DNA of 64,000 nt, taken from the NCBI GenBank assembly GCA_008921705.1, contig VFFE01009182.1, positions 703,892 to 767,891 on the forward strand, written 5' to 3'. Position numbers and translations under genes: made by a program. The stretch comes from Burhinus oedicnemus. Taxonomy: Eukaryota; Chordata; Aves; Charadriiformes; Burhinidae. Shown here in pieces: positions 35,914 through 49,583 of the stretch (its first letter is position 1; every line of letters begins with the position of its first letter). Under the pieces are notes generated by a model that saw only the letters and a program-made list of their open reading frames with translations, was not told the DNA's origin and ran no database searches.

Positions 35914-38214
35914 AAGGCATTCTATTTTTGAACTGTTAACTGTATCAAGCCTGACTACATTCAAGTCTACCTTTTCTATCTGCATGCTGAGACAACCATG
36001 TTCGATGAATCTTCTCATAACTTCATGCAAAATCTATATGATGTTTTAATCATATAGAGTATTACTAACACTTAAAGATGAAATAAGAGTGGTTTAAGCT
36101 TTTACCACTTTCAGAGAGTAAGGAATACACACTACCACACTGTGGTTTGGGCAGTTTTGTTTGTTTTAAAGGAAAAGAGGTGAAGAACCATTAATTTTGA
36201 AAGAAAGTCTCAAAACTTAGCCTATAAATCAATTCAATACAATAAGCCTTTTGTATTTCCCTGAGCTACAAGTCTGTTGTGACGGAAAACGGTAGCAACC
36301 ATTTAGAGCAAGTTGGACCTAAAAGTAATCAAAACAAAAATGTACATGTTCCAAGATCGTGCCAAAATGCAACACACAAAAATTTATCTCAGAAATATAC
36401 CTATGTGACTTATCCACGTGAAGTAAGAATATAACTCCTAAGTTTAAGAATAATTCAACCTGACCAAACATTTGAAAAAAGTTTTTTTTAATCTGGGATA
36501 AGATCCATTCATTTCCTTACACTACACAATTATCAAAAAGGTTTTAGAGCACTGCATGGGGTTTTTTTGAGCACGAACACACACCATTTTTTACAACAGC
36601 TACTGATACTTCATAAAGCAAATGTTGTATTCTTTAATTACCGGAAGATGATAACAGTGGCCATGACCTTATAGGAATTGCACTCCTATGTAGACATACA
36701 ACCAAAAGCTTTCTGTATCTAAATGCTTCTGCTCAATGTTAACTTTAAGAGCACACTATTAATTTCTCAAACATGTGGCTGTCTCATAAGCTCAGAAGTA
36801 AAACATGTTCATTAAAGAGATGGGAAAAAGTTCCAAGTGAACTGCCAAAACTAGCATAATTATGAAACTATTTAACACTGGAACCAACTAGAGTCACACA
36901 CTGTGTCTAGATCACAGTGATGTCATCAGAAACACACAGCCAAAAGGCACTAAAACTACTGCGCTCCCATAAATCCACCTCACACCAGATGACAAACATT
37001 TTAAAGTCAAAATTATGCTGGGGCTGGGAAGGGAGTTACATTCCAAAAGTGCTAATCACTATAGTTATAGTATGAGATTTGATAAATGCCCATTCATTTT
37101 AGCATTAACAAGAGTGATTCCAAACAACAGTCACAAAAGCGGAAAACTAAAAATATTCATGACGTATCTAGGGAGATGACTTTTAAAGAAAACACTCATT
37201 TACAAAAATATCCTTACCCACTAGTTTGTATCATAAGCAAAGCCTAGAAAACTTAAAAAATTTAACATGAGGTATTGCTTATGGGAGTTGTTATACAAAT
37301 ATACTTTGGAGCAGAACAAATAGAAGTTTGCACAACCAGGCTCCTTATTCCCTTTGAGCAAATGTGGCAGACCAGGTACACACCTGAAATGTTTTTATAG
37401 AGCACTACGGTTATATCTAAAACTATACAAGTCATAAGTAACTTGCTAAAGACACCTAGGTTACTAAATTTAAATGCAAGTTTGCTGGTCAATTTTCTTC
37501 TGCAATATAAAACAGTTATCACGAGGTTTAAAGTGAATTAAAATTGACAACACCTGAACACATACTAGATGAGGTTTGTGATGATCTTTCCTAATAAGTG
37601 GAGTTTATTATCTTCATTCATTATTCTGTTTTCTAAATTTAAAATACATAGTTCTTTTTCTCTTTAAAAAGACACTTTCTCATTTTAAAATACATAAACC
37701 CTATTTAATGTGCAAAACCTCCAAAATAAAATGCCTCATAAGCATGCTTTATGGAAAATAATGTTTTCTCTTGGGAATCGCTTAGCTATTTATGCAGCTA
37801 TTGTCCTTCTGCTTTCATCAAATCATGTTAAAAATAAAGAAAACTGAGTTCTAAAAAAAATAAAAAAAACACCCAACATAATGGTGTAGAAACAACCATT
37901 ATGAATTAAAATTTTAAAACCTGAACCGATCCTAAATACCTACTGCACAAACTTGCAGAGAGTTCTCCATTGCCATTTTCTCTCTTCCTCTACAAAATCT
38001 TTCTTTTTCTGATCCTTTCTCGTCTCCAAAACAGTGAGCTCAATATTCTTTACTGGTCAGTAAGAGATACATATTTCTATTTCCATAAAGCATATCTTAA
38101 ATTGCAAGATGCAAAAACTTGAGGAGGATGAGAAGAACACATTTCCCACTAGTGGACTGGGCTTATATGGCTGAGTAGTTAGTTGCTGTGGTGTGACCAA
38201 AAGTAATACTCAGC

Positions 38215-39336
38215 ATATATTCATTCTAGCAAGGCCTTTGACAGAGTCTTCTGCACAGACTTTATTCCCAAATTGGCGAGATACCAACTGGATAGTGGGA
38301 GATAAGTTGGGTGAAAAAGCATCTGGACCACTGGGCTCAAAGGATTGTGCTCAGAGGTACAAAGTCCAGTTTGTGGCTGGTTACGTGTGGCATCCTTCAG
38401 CGATCAGTACCGAGCCCATGGTGTTTAACATCCTTATTAAAGACCTGGAAGATGGGATAGAGTGCACCCTCAGCAAAGCTGTGGATGGTACCAGCTTAGG
38501 GGGAGGAGCTGATGTACTGGTGGGCAGGGCTGCTATTGGTAGGGTCCTTAAGAGGCTGAAAAAAAAGGCTGTCAGGAACTCCATGAAGTCCAGACACAAA
38601 CGTTAAGTCCTGCACGTCGGATTGAGGTACTCTGTGTAACTGTACAGACTAAAAGCCAAATTGCTAGAAAGCAGCATTGCAGAAAAGAATCCAAGGGTCC
38701 CAATGGACAGCAAGTTGAACATGAGTCAGCAGTGTGCCCTTGCTGCAAAGAAGGCAAAGAAGGCCAACTGTGTGCTAAACTGTATTAGCAAGGGTGAAGC
38801 CAGGGGCATGATTCTTCCCCTCTCTTTGGCCCTTGTGAGACATCATGTGGAATACGGCACCCAGTCTACAGCTCTCCAATACAAGAAGGACATGGAACTA
38901 CGAGAACCAAGTCTAATGGAGGACCACCATAGTGGTTAGGGGGCTGGAGCACATAAGCTCTCCCTCAGGGGACACTGAGACAACTGGGGTTGCTCAGCCA
39001 GGAGAAGGGAGATCCAACTGCTGTTCACAGCTACCTACTGGGAGGGTATAGAGAAGAGACAGGCAGGCTCTGTGTCCGTTGCCACTCATCCTCTCACAGT
39101 ATACCTTTGACAAATCTTAAACACAGGCAATTCCAAGCAGGGCAAAAGCTCTTCCACCAGGACGGTGATCAAGTATTGGAACAGGCTGCCCAGGGAGGTG
39201 GTGGAATCTCAATCCTTGGAGCTATTCAGCACTTGGCTGGCCGAGCCCTGGAGCAGCCTGCTCTAATTGTACTTTCTTTGGCATGAGGTTGGACTAGATC
39301 ATCTCCACAGATCATCCTAAATAGCTCTATGATTCC
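38215..39336 (+). mobile_element. Old CR1 LINE fragment
   Basis: About 1.1 kb in plus orientation. Recognisable pieces are KAFD-like near 38235, VFNILIKDLEDGIECTLSKA with a decayed catalytic box (VDGT where FADD is expected), AAKKAKKANCVLNCISKGEA, and the tail ggttggactagatcatctc with ctatgattc. Many frame breaks make it clearly older than copies A and B. Confidence 0.88.
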
Positions 39337-42300
39337 TCTCCACACAAAAATGAAACAAAAAGTAATACAAGTTTTTAAAAATATTATCTTAAAAATACAC
39401 TACAAGTTTCACTAAAAAGGTAAGCACTATCAAGATCTTGCTTTCAAAAAGGTATCTGATTATGTTGCACTGCTATACAACTCGCGATATGCATTATACA
39501 GATACAGAAATAGCCAAACTCATTCATACACTTCTGCCTAACCTTGCAACAACATTTCTGCTGGCTAGCACAGGTCAAGCATTACTTAGAAATGAGTGAC
39601 CAACTTTAATACAGCCTCAATAATTTCATAGCACAATTACCCTGCAAAGAAAATTTTACTAAGAGTTGACAACAAACAAACTGAAATATAGAAATAGAAA
39701 ATTAATTTTATTATTCTTCTAGTGAACAGCAAACTAGAAGCGTAACAAGACTGAAACAGAGAAAAATCACTGACCTAAACATGACATCTGTAAATCTTTT
39801 GGACAGTGTGAGCTAGTCTAACGCACACTAACTTTAAAATGATATACACATATGTCTATTTAAAAATTATGACAGTGAAAATACTGAAAAGAAGATCTAG
39901 CTAAATCAGACTGAGTTACTCTTTTGTAGAATAATTAAGAAGTTCTGTATTATATGTGGAAATTATATATAGCTTCTACATATACACTTGTTGTACCTTC
40001 AAAAGTCTATTCAAGACAGTCCGTTTTCTTTCGCTGTTACAAAACCCAATTTTAAATCTTTTCAACTGGCAAGTCACATACCTCGGAGCGAGTACTCACA
40101 GATTAAGCTCTGTCCTTCTCTGTGGCACATGAGAACATGATGGAAGGTCTTTATTTTTCTACTTTTTTTTTTTCAGTACTATTTCATGTAGAAACACGTC
40201 GAAAATCAACTCTTTAAATTATGTACCAGATAATGGACAAGCTAGAGCAATCAAGAAATAATTTAAGAAGGTGTTAGCCTGCATCTGCATCTTGTTGCAT
40301 CTTATCTCAGCTGATGTTAGATTCAGAGAAACAAGTAGTACCAGTGATCAGCAAGGCACACTAAGATACCTGTACTAGATCAGAAGGTTATATCTATCTC
40401 TCAGTCTGTTATCATAAGCCATGCTTTGTTAATTCTATATTAGCATAGCACAATGTGCTCTAAAATAGAGGTATGAGTTAAAAATCCACGTGAAAGCTGT
40501 GGGCAGGCCAAAACGCTGCCACAGCAGCCCCAGCTGAAAACCAGGAAGCTTGTAGGAAGTCTGTTGCACTGATACTTCAGAATGTGTGCTGTCTGCCTAT
40601 TGATTTCTGGGCAATCGCATCTCCCTGTGATGTTGCTACTGTTTTGATAAGCAGATTATCCGAGGTATTTGAGAGGAACATTCCTTTGTTTACAAGACAG
40701 GGAACTGCCAGAGTCTAAAAGCCTATGGTGATAAGGCCAAAGATAAATAAAATGGGCTACTCTCACTAAATGACCCTCAGAAATACACCCCAATTTCTCA
40801 ACATCTAAGACAGAGCAACAAACAAAGTGACTTTGCAAGTCTTTTTGAGGGAAGCAAGTTGTACAAATATCTTCTTTCTATTTTGGAAAGAAAGTTATAT
40901 TATAAACTGTTAACTGATCATGTAGTAAAGTTTCTGATATATTTATTGTGCTTTTAAAAAATTAGGAGGCCACCTACCACGATGTAAGTGCTTTTTAATA
41001 GAAATAAACACCTCAAAATGGCTTTTCTGCAATTTCTCCTATGATAAGCTTTTTAAAGATTTCACTCTTCCTTATGTTACAGGAATTTTGCCTAGGGCTT
41101 TGGTTTGGGGGGATATGGGTAGGGGCATCTTAATTCCATAACATTATTCTGTGTTTGTTTAATACCTAGCATAGTGGAGTTCTGATCCATGACCAGAGCT
41201 CTCAAAGCTACAAAGAAGAAAACAACAAACAGTAAGAAATATCAGAGTAGCAACTGGCAGCTATATTCAAGATTTGGTATTACTATTCAAGGAAGGATGG
41301 AAGGGATGGGAAAAAAAGGCAATTCCTAAATGTTTGTTCCACAAAACACACAGTGCACAGAACTCTAACTCAGTAATTCTCACACCAGGGTGGCCTGAAA
41401 GGAGAGGAGTCAAGAGGAGAGACATCGCAGAAAGATTTTTGCTAGGTAAGCTCTTTCAGCAAAACTGATGATGTGGGACATCCTTGATACAGGATTGATG
41501 TGGGCTAAAAAAGGTCCTTCTGCCCCATGTATTCTCTGTGCCTGGAAATGAGAAGGAAGAGTGGCTAAAACACTGTTTACCCTGAAGGACTGGGAAGAAA
41601 AAGCGACGGGAAACGCACTCAGGAGAACAGACTGCAAAACATAAGAAGAGACACGAGAAGTGACCGACAACATTTTTATTCTCCTTTTTGACTTGTGTTC
41701 AGAAACAATAAAATCTAATAAAGAGTGTTAAAAGAATTGGTATCTACTAAAAAAAAAAAAACACAACTTTTTCTTGAAAATGAAGTCTGAACAAAACAGA
41801 ATCTATATTTTACATTGAAACAGTTTATCTCCATACATGGAAACTCCAGAACAGTTTGACTGTTCTGCTGTCATCCAGCCTAACACACAATTCAGGGGCT
41901 GTTATAGGACCACCTCACCCACAGACAGGTCCAGCCACTGAACTGGTCAGCACCACAACAAACATTTTTTTCTTACACCACTACGCTTCTTCTGTGTAGA
42001 GTAATGATATTTAAGACAGTTTACATTTTTTTGTGTGCTATTTTGGAAGACACTGTAGCAGAGACTGGACATGCTCTCATCCTTGCTACAGGCCCCTTGA
42101 AATACTAATTAAGAATAGCTGAGCACTATTTCTCTAGCATTTATCAAGTATGTTGTCCTGAACACTGCACGGAGATCAAAATATCATTGTGAGCATGGCT
42201 CCATCACAACACTGATTCATTAACCACCACTTGGGAACCATTAGCAAAACCTTGGCCCATTCAGGTTACTCTTCCTATTGTAATCTGTTCCACCTGCTAG

Positions 42301-45300
42301 AGCACTAGTCCCCAACCCTATTTCAACTGGCACCAAGACATCACTTTCCTTTGTGGTGGCAGATTATTAAGTGTACTTGTTCCCCCCATTGTCCTAGTGG
42401 GTTGTAGTTGCAGCTCCATTTCACACTTTCTTTAAGGGTTTACTTTCCCCTAACACATTTCCTACAGCAGTTTATTAGAAAGCCAGACCTCATGTGCAAG
42501 AATTCCCTCCACCAAGCACCTGCCAAGGATGTAGTAATAATTTTTATTACAGCATAACCTTGCCACCCACTTCCTTCAGAGGACAGTAGAATACTGTCCA
42601 GACCAAATTTTCTTCTAATCCCAAACACAACTGAGCAGCATACCTACAGCAGGGCCCCAGCAAATTGAGTAATTCCCGGCTCTCAAATTTCTAGTATCAC
42701 GACAAACTTCAGATACATGACAGAGAAAGGCCCAAGGCGCAAAGCTTTGCCTGGAGAACTTGCTATCCAAGCAAACTCTTTTCATTGCTGAGCATCATGT
42801 GGGCAGTGTTTGGCTTTTGGCAGCTGCTGGGGGTGGAATGAGAAGAAAGAAGGTAATGAAATGGCAATGGATTATACATGTCAATGTCAGAAGGAGAAGT
42901 ATACCTACACTAGGGTCTCCCCAGCTGCCACTGATTTTCACAAATTTATAGGCTATTATCCTTAAAGTGACTAATTCTCCATCAAGATTGTTTGAAACGA
43001 GTCAGTAGGTTTAGTGGAGAAGACTGAATGACACACAAAATCACACGTGTCTGGTTTTCTTAAGATACCAAGCTTAAAATGCAACACAACTAAAAACCAT
43101 TGAGTCATAGATTTTAGCCTAGCAGTCCTCTCTTCCTCAGTTACTGTTTGAGAAGGGGCCAAGCCAAATTTGAGCTTGTGGCCATTCTCCACAGAACACG
43201 CACCAAGGGAATTCTTCCTGAGCTGGGAATGGTACTTTTCAGGATATTTTTACCAGTACAGGGAGGTTCAAGTAGGAAAGAGATTTCTCAGCCACAGGCA
43301 CAGCAATACTGAAACTCTCCAGTTTTCACTGCATTCTGCAAATTCAAAAGTGTAGGGAGTTTCATTAAAGTAAGATCTCAGCATTCAATACAATCTACAG
43401 CAGAAGACTGGAACATTGACACGATACTTGTAAAAAAAGATTTCCCTTTTCAAGAACTAAGCACAATCTTCACAAAAATAATACTAATGGCTTTTTAGTG
43501 CTATGTTAAGACAAAACTTCGTTTCCTAACTTATTTCCAATAGTTATTCTCATGCAGCATACTTTTTGTGCATTCTATGCACATAGATGTAATACTATGT
43601 AACTGTATTATTAATACTATGTATGAATGATATTCAAATACCTTTAATAGAATAAAATCTATTGGGTGAGTATAATTGTATGACAAATTTTAGAGACTTC
43701 CATACGCCTGGCTGAAATATCATTTGTCCTAATTTAGACAGTTTTCTAACTTTTCAGCTGATCAAATTCTCAACACAGAAGCCAAGTTAGTGGAGGGCCC
43801 CAGTTATCTCCAGCTATTTAGCTGCCTCAAGCAAAGCTTCTATAAAAACAAGATCACAATTTTATCAAAATGCTTGTATTTAAAACTTCCAATTACACAT
43901 TGATAGCACTACTGTGTTTGTAACAACTCACTTAAAATTCTGTATTTTATTTTTATTCTTTAAGTTAACTTCCAACACAATTACAGGGAAGAACAGATAT
44001 TCACCAAATGTAATCAGTTACATCTTACCTAAATACCATTAGTTAAAACTAATGGACTAAACTACAAAGCTAGCTGAATGGCTGCAAAAACTTTCTGTTT
44101 AATCAATGCAAAAAAGTACACATAGGTGCAACTTATTCAAAACATGTACATTAAGGAGTTTTTGCTTATAATCAGTCATTTCTTCTGCAATTGTCAGTCT
44201 GTGATGTGTACACCATTTCAAGGAATTTATTGCTATTTATAATGCACTGCTTTTTAAACAAGAAAGCTTTTGAAATGTTACCCTAAACCTAAACAAACAA
44301 TTTATCTTCTAAAATAGTTAGCAATCACACAAAACCGCCAGAACGCTACATATTGAGAAGTGTAGCTGTCAACACTACATTATAACTGTTGAAGTTTTAC
44401 AAAAGACCTCTGTAATCATAACATAACATGTAAGTTTTTATCACATCAGTTAATTTAAAATATAACGTGCCTCCTCTCAGGCAGCAGGGACTTTCTATCA
44501 GGATCCAACATTTATTATTCTTTCTAGTGACCATCATGTGCATGCCACTTCCTTCCTTACACAAATTTTGACATTCAAAATTCTTCAAAGGAATATACCT
44601 TCCTTGGTACAAGCTAATCAAAAAGGATGTTTGGGGGTTGTTTTTTTTAAGTACAAAATTAAGAGCAAAACCCCTTCTCCCAAATCTGGGCCACTCATTT
44701 TCAATGGAAAATAATTTTTCTTTTATTCCTGGTCTCATTTTCAACGAAAGAATGAGTACAGGTTTAAAATGAGGGATGAAAGTGAGTGTCATCAAGAAAT
44801 TAAGTTGAACGCCCAAGGGAACAAAACATACAAATATTCTGAAAGGAGCTGGGGGTACACAGACAGGACTGTTACTGTTCAGTGCTCAACTGTGCACTCC
44901 AGCCACATGCAAAAGTAAGAGACTAAAAATTGACAACAGGATGGAGAAATAAGATTCAAAAGAACTTGGGGAAAAAAATACGTATGTGGGAAAGTTAAAA
45001 GCCTGGAAACATCCTCTGATCTCACATAGTGCCAAGCAAGAAAGCTTAGGGAGCATTTAGTGTGGAAGAAGAAAATAACGTATCTTATTTCAAATCAAAA
45101 CATGGAACATCATCTGTAACAAAACTACTGAGTAATATAGGCCAAGGAATATATTTAAAGCTAAACCCACAAAAATATTCTCTTAAATCTGTAATTCATG
45201 AGGGTTTTATCTATTCATTTACATAAAGAAATCTGTTCTATAAATTTGTTTGACATAAGTGATTACACGTAACACACCACTAAGTCACCAACTCATTCAG

Positions 45301-46440
45301 TTTCTCTAACATTTATCATTTTACATGGTAAAGACTTGTTGGGACAGTGGAGAGTTTTAGCTTCTTCAAAAACTAACTTAAAGCATACTACCCACAATAC
45401 TATGAATTAATTTCATTTCAACTGCATTCATACTAAATGAAAAGAGGGCTTTCCTTGAGTGATGCTTTTTATCTGCAATCCTGAATAGCAGTTGCAACCG
45501 ATAATTCCATTATTCAGAAGGCAAATCCCTCACTTTACAAAAAAAGTCTTGATGTGAATTTTAGGTAATAAGAATAACTTAAGGACTAAGACAATCCAGG
45601 ATTGTCCACCCATGGCAATCACCCAGGGATCAGGTTCATGCTTTAGCACCCTCCTGTCGCACAGACCATAGTCCATCCACTCCTGAATCCACTATACATA
45701 GACACCGTCCATTTATTCTTTCCAGGCAGGTCTCCTCACTACTGTCTTTCTCCTCCTTCCCCCTCAAACAGCCTGCTGACCAAAGATTTACCCCACATCT
45801 CAGAGCAGGCTGAGCTATATCGTACTTGTGCCCACAAAGCTGGACACTGCAATTATCACTTCTGAATGAGCCTCATATACCATTAAAACAAATACAATTT
45901 TAAAAACTATGTTTGTTCAACATAAAGTATTGATACATATTGCTAAAAGCGCTCTGGAAATATAAAGCTCTAAAACACGTCAGCTTGAGCAATGTTTTTT
46001 TCTGAAATCTTGAATAAGCATGGTCAACTGATTCTGAGAGCTGCTCTTTCTCAAGATTTACTGTTGGGGGAGGAACTCAAGTTTGTGATTCATTGCACAA
46101 AGAAGTTAAGTATTTGTTTTATACTTGGTAAGGAAAAAAATGCATCTAGCTCTCATATGGCTAATGGGCTGGCACATCATTATTTCCAAATTTCCTGGAA
46201 ATTTTGAAGTGTTGAGTGCTTAAATAGTCCTTTTATGTCTATGTGAGCCTCAAAAATCAGTTTAGAAGCTGTAATACAAGGTTCAAAAAGACAATACACT
46301 ACATATCAAGAAAGTTACCACAGGACGTGATTGTGGCAGTGCATCATACTGATATGAGTCTCTTAACATAGTCACAAATGATATCTAAATATTCATCTTT
46401 TTAAATATACTGAACTGTGTCTCCTACATTGTGACTTTCT

Positions 46441-46494
46441 ACGTGTTTTTAGAAACAACCACGTGTTTTTAGAAACAACCACGTGTTTTTAGAA
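46441..46494 (+). repeat. Tandem repeat, 20-bp unit, 2.7 copies
   Basis: The unit acgtgtttttagaaacaacc occurs twice in full at 46441-46460 and 46461-46480, then partly at 46481-46494, with no mismatch. Two and a bit copies without spacers make this a small satellite-like expansion. Confidence 0.97.
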
Positions 46495-46856
46495 GCATCT
46501 ACATTATCAAGCCAAAACTTCATGCCAAATCATGATACAGAATATTGGAAAGTTATCAATTTTATATATACTTTCATTATTTTTCATAAAAACTCCAGAT
46601 GACAAAAACAGCACTAGTCACAGTGCTATCATCTGAACTCCCTATAAATTTTTACATCACAAGTGTCAATGACAAACTTATCTACAAATTTATGAATTCT
46701 TCTAAATATACAGATGCCACTTACTAAAATGTCATTTCCAGCTAAAAATTAATATGTCAAGTATAAGAACTCAAAAAACAAGCATGCTTCCACCTCTGCT
46801 CTTCTTTTGTGCCTGGACTACAATGACATTATGTGCACGCTTGCCCATCACATACC

Positions 46857-46901
46857 CTCTGCTCCTATGTGCAAAGGTACTCTTTGAACATAGGAGCAGA
46901 G
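46857..46901. repeat. Perfect inverted repeat (hairpin, 14 + 5 bp stem)
   Basis: The left arm CTCTGCTCCTATGT (46857-46870) is the reverse complement of the right arm at 46888-46901. Inside, CAAAG (46872-46876) pairs with CTTTG (46882-46886) around the loop GTACT, with one g/a mismatch between the stems. Total 19 paired bases in 45. Confidence 0.95.
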
Positions 46902-47049
46902 ACTAAAAGTCTTTAATTATTTCTCATGAAAGATTACTTCGTGAACGTATTTTGGCAATGCTCAATGTAGTATATAAAAATAGATCAATATACACACAGT
47001 ATATGTGGATATACTTATAGCTAAACTGGTATGTATTTACAAATGAGTT

Positions 47050-47065
47050 TGTGTATGCATACACA
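47050..47065. repeat. 16-bp perfect palindrome
   Basis: TGTGTATGCATACACA is its own reverse complement and lies in a TA/CA-rich stretch. Confidence 0.9.
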
Positions 47066-47356
47066 TACTATATATTTATAAGCTTTCACTTGAAGCGTCA
47101 GATATCTAATGTCATTATCTATTAAGACATTACTTTACAAGTACTTCCACAAACAAAAGGGTCTCATATATATCTACATGGACAAAATTCATACTATGCA
47201 GTTTTTCCCCTAGATTCAGTCTGCAAAATAAATTTAAGAGAAAAAAATGCAGATGGCCTGAATACAGCACAATACTTTCCACAAGTATTCTGTGTTCTTG
47301 TACTCGGCTTTGCAAAACAGTGTATGAAAATCTTTTTTTGTGAGAAGTATCAAGTA

Positions 47357-47572
47357 AGAACACGAGGAAAAACTTCTGTACTTTGAGGGTGACAAGAGCA
47401 CTGGAACAGGCTGCCCAGAGAGGTTGTGAAGTCTCCTTCTCTGGAGATATTCAAAACCTGCCTGGACGCGATCCTGTGCAACCTGCTCTAGGTGAACCTG
47501 CTGTGGCAGGGGGGTTGGACTAAATGATCTCCAGAAGTCCCTTCCAACCGCTACCACTCTGTGATTCTGTGA
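47357..47572 (+). mobile_element. CR1 LINE 3' end
   Basis: About 216 bp starting at an aagaacacgaggaaaaactt motif and ending with ggttggactaaatgatctcc, ccttccaacc and gtgattctgtga. Same subfamily as the nested element at 10709-10981. Antisense to VPS13B. Confidence 0.92.
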
Positions 47573-48940
47573 AGTGGTATTCATCCATGGTATTCACAAT
47601 GTTATATTTTACTAGAAAAATATCCTTGTATTTAATCAAAAACTTTGCATGTGGTATATGTTGTAGGTCAGGGAGAATATTTTTTTGTCTGTTACTTTCA
47701 TAACAAACATCCATAACTATTCATAACCAACCCTGTAGATTTAAGATCTTTGCCTGGTTTGTCCCCCCTGCTCAGGTTTACACTTCAATGCGAAACATCT
47801 CCCTTTCTGATCAGGTTTTTTAGATGTATAGATATTAAAGACCTTTTTTAGTCTATAAAACAACAGTGCTAAAAATATACAATGAAAACCGTATTTATTT
47901 ATTACATAAAAATATGCTTGGTTTAGAAAGCCAAGCAGAGGCTTAGACTTTTCTTTCAAAATGCAAACCCTCCTCACCACTACGCCATTTTAGGTCAAAC
48001 GCTTACATGTATTTGGATTTGAAATATTACATTTTTCTGATACCAGACCGAAGAATTCTTAAGCTCCAAACATAACAAAAACTAAGTGTCTCAAAACCTA
48101 ACAGGCATGATGTGAGAGATACCAGATGAGTCCGAAGACATTTCTCTTGTTCCTACACAATAGGGTCAACTGGGATTTGTTCTAGAATAAAAGGTTTGCT
48201 CTGTAATTAGGTGCTAAAAATGAGTCAACATCCGGAGACACTAGCTTTTCACTTTCAGAGGGCTTTGATCAATGTAAGTCACTGATGAAATCATATTTGT
48301 TACCCCTTATTTTCAAGGGGTTGCATCAAGACATTTATGGATGGTGACCACTTTGATTATTTACACATTCCTAAAAGCAGGAAAGCACTTCAAGGCTGCT
48401 GAAGAATCACACATAAAAAAGGCTGGAAATTACCAAGTTTCAGGGTATTGCACCTTCTTTACTCTTTCCTTATCAATTCTAATTTACAGCTGCAGAAAGC
48501 AACAATATAGAGTAACTCCTCACAGTAGCTTTGGGTTCCACCTCAAAGGGCAAATGACCAAAGACGACGGGAATGTTTCTTTTATGCAGAACACCTGTAC
48601 ACTCTAAGTTTTTTGAACAAGATTAAATCCTCACAAATATATTTTAACCAACTCTAACCTCAACTTCAAAAGTCTTCAAAAGCACCACAAACTGAGGACC
48701 TCCAAAAGGAATTTTTGCTGACTGCTGCATCAGCGGCAGGAAGGACAGAAAACTGCAGGAACAGAAGAGCAAGCGCTGAAACGCAATGAGGCTTTTCAGT
48801 TGAATTTAAAAAACCACAGGAGCTGCTTATCCAGTCTAAAAATTGGGCATGTTCCACACAGTGCTGAGGAAACAAATAGGCAGAAATGCACGGTGCACAT
48901 CACATCCCAGAGAACTCAAGAAGCACCAACATACTCGGGA

Positions 48941-49583
48941 CTCCTTGAGCCAGCAGTGCACCCAGGTAGCCAAGAAGGCCAACAGCATCTTGGCCTGTAT
49001 CAAGAACAGTGTGGCCAGCAGGAGTAGGGAAGTGATCATGCCCCTGTACTCAGCGCTGCTGAGGGCACAGCTTGAGTACTGTGTGCAGTTTTGGGCGCCA
49101 CAGTATAGGACGGACATTGAGGTGCTGGAGCGTGTCCAGAGAAGGGCAACAAAGCTGGTGAGGGGTCTGGAGAACATGTCTTATGAGGAGCAGCTGAAGA
49201 AATTAGGATTGTTTAGTCTGGAGAAGAGAAGGCTGAGGGGAGATCTTATTGCTCTCTACAACTACCTGAAAGGAGGTTGTAGTGAGATGGGAGCTGGTCT
49301 CTTCTCCCAAGTAACTAGTGATAGGACAAGAGGAAATGGATTGAAGTTGCACCAGGGAAGGTTTAGGCTAGACATTAGGAAAAAATTTTTCACGGAAAGA
49401 GTTATCAAACACTGGAACAGGCTGCCCAGGGAGGTGGTCGAGTCACCATCCCTAGGTGTGTTGAAAAGTCATGGAGACGTGGTGCTTAGAGACATGGTTT
49501 AGTGGCAGACCTGGTAGAGTAGGGTAAATGGTTGGACTAGATGATCTTAAAGGTCTTTTCCAAACTAAACGATTCCATGGTTC
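48941..49583 (+). mobile_element. CR1 LINE 3' half with open ORF2 C-terminus
   Basis: About 640 bp. The plus frame is open from the truncation point to the natural ORF2 end (stop at 49500-49502), encoding [71 protein letters not shown] and [19 protein letters not shown]. The tail ends ggttggactagatgatctta, then gattccatgg. Absence of stops over about 560 bp indicates it is younger than the other copies. The upstream ATG at 48843 is host sequence that happens to be in frame. Confidence 0.93.

Noticed and set aside
46441..46494. CRISPR-like array
   Set aside because: The repeats are directly adjacent with no spacers, and the window is vertebrate DNA.
48843..49502. 219-codon open frame as a host gene
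   Set aside because: From about 48941 it is the C-terminal part of CR1 ORF2, and the first 30 or so codons are unrelated flanking sequence.
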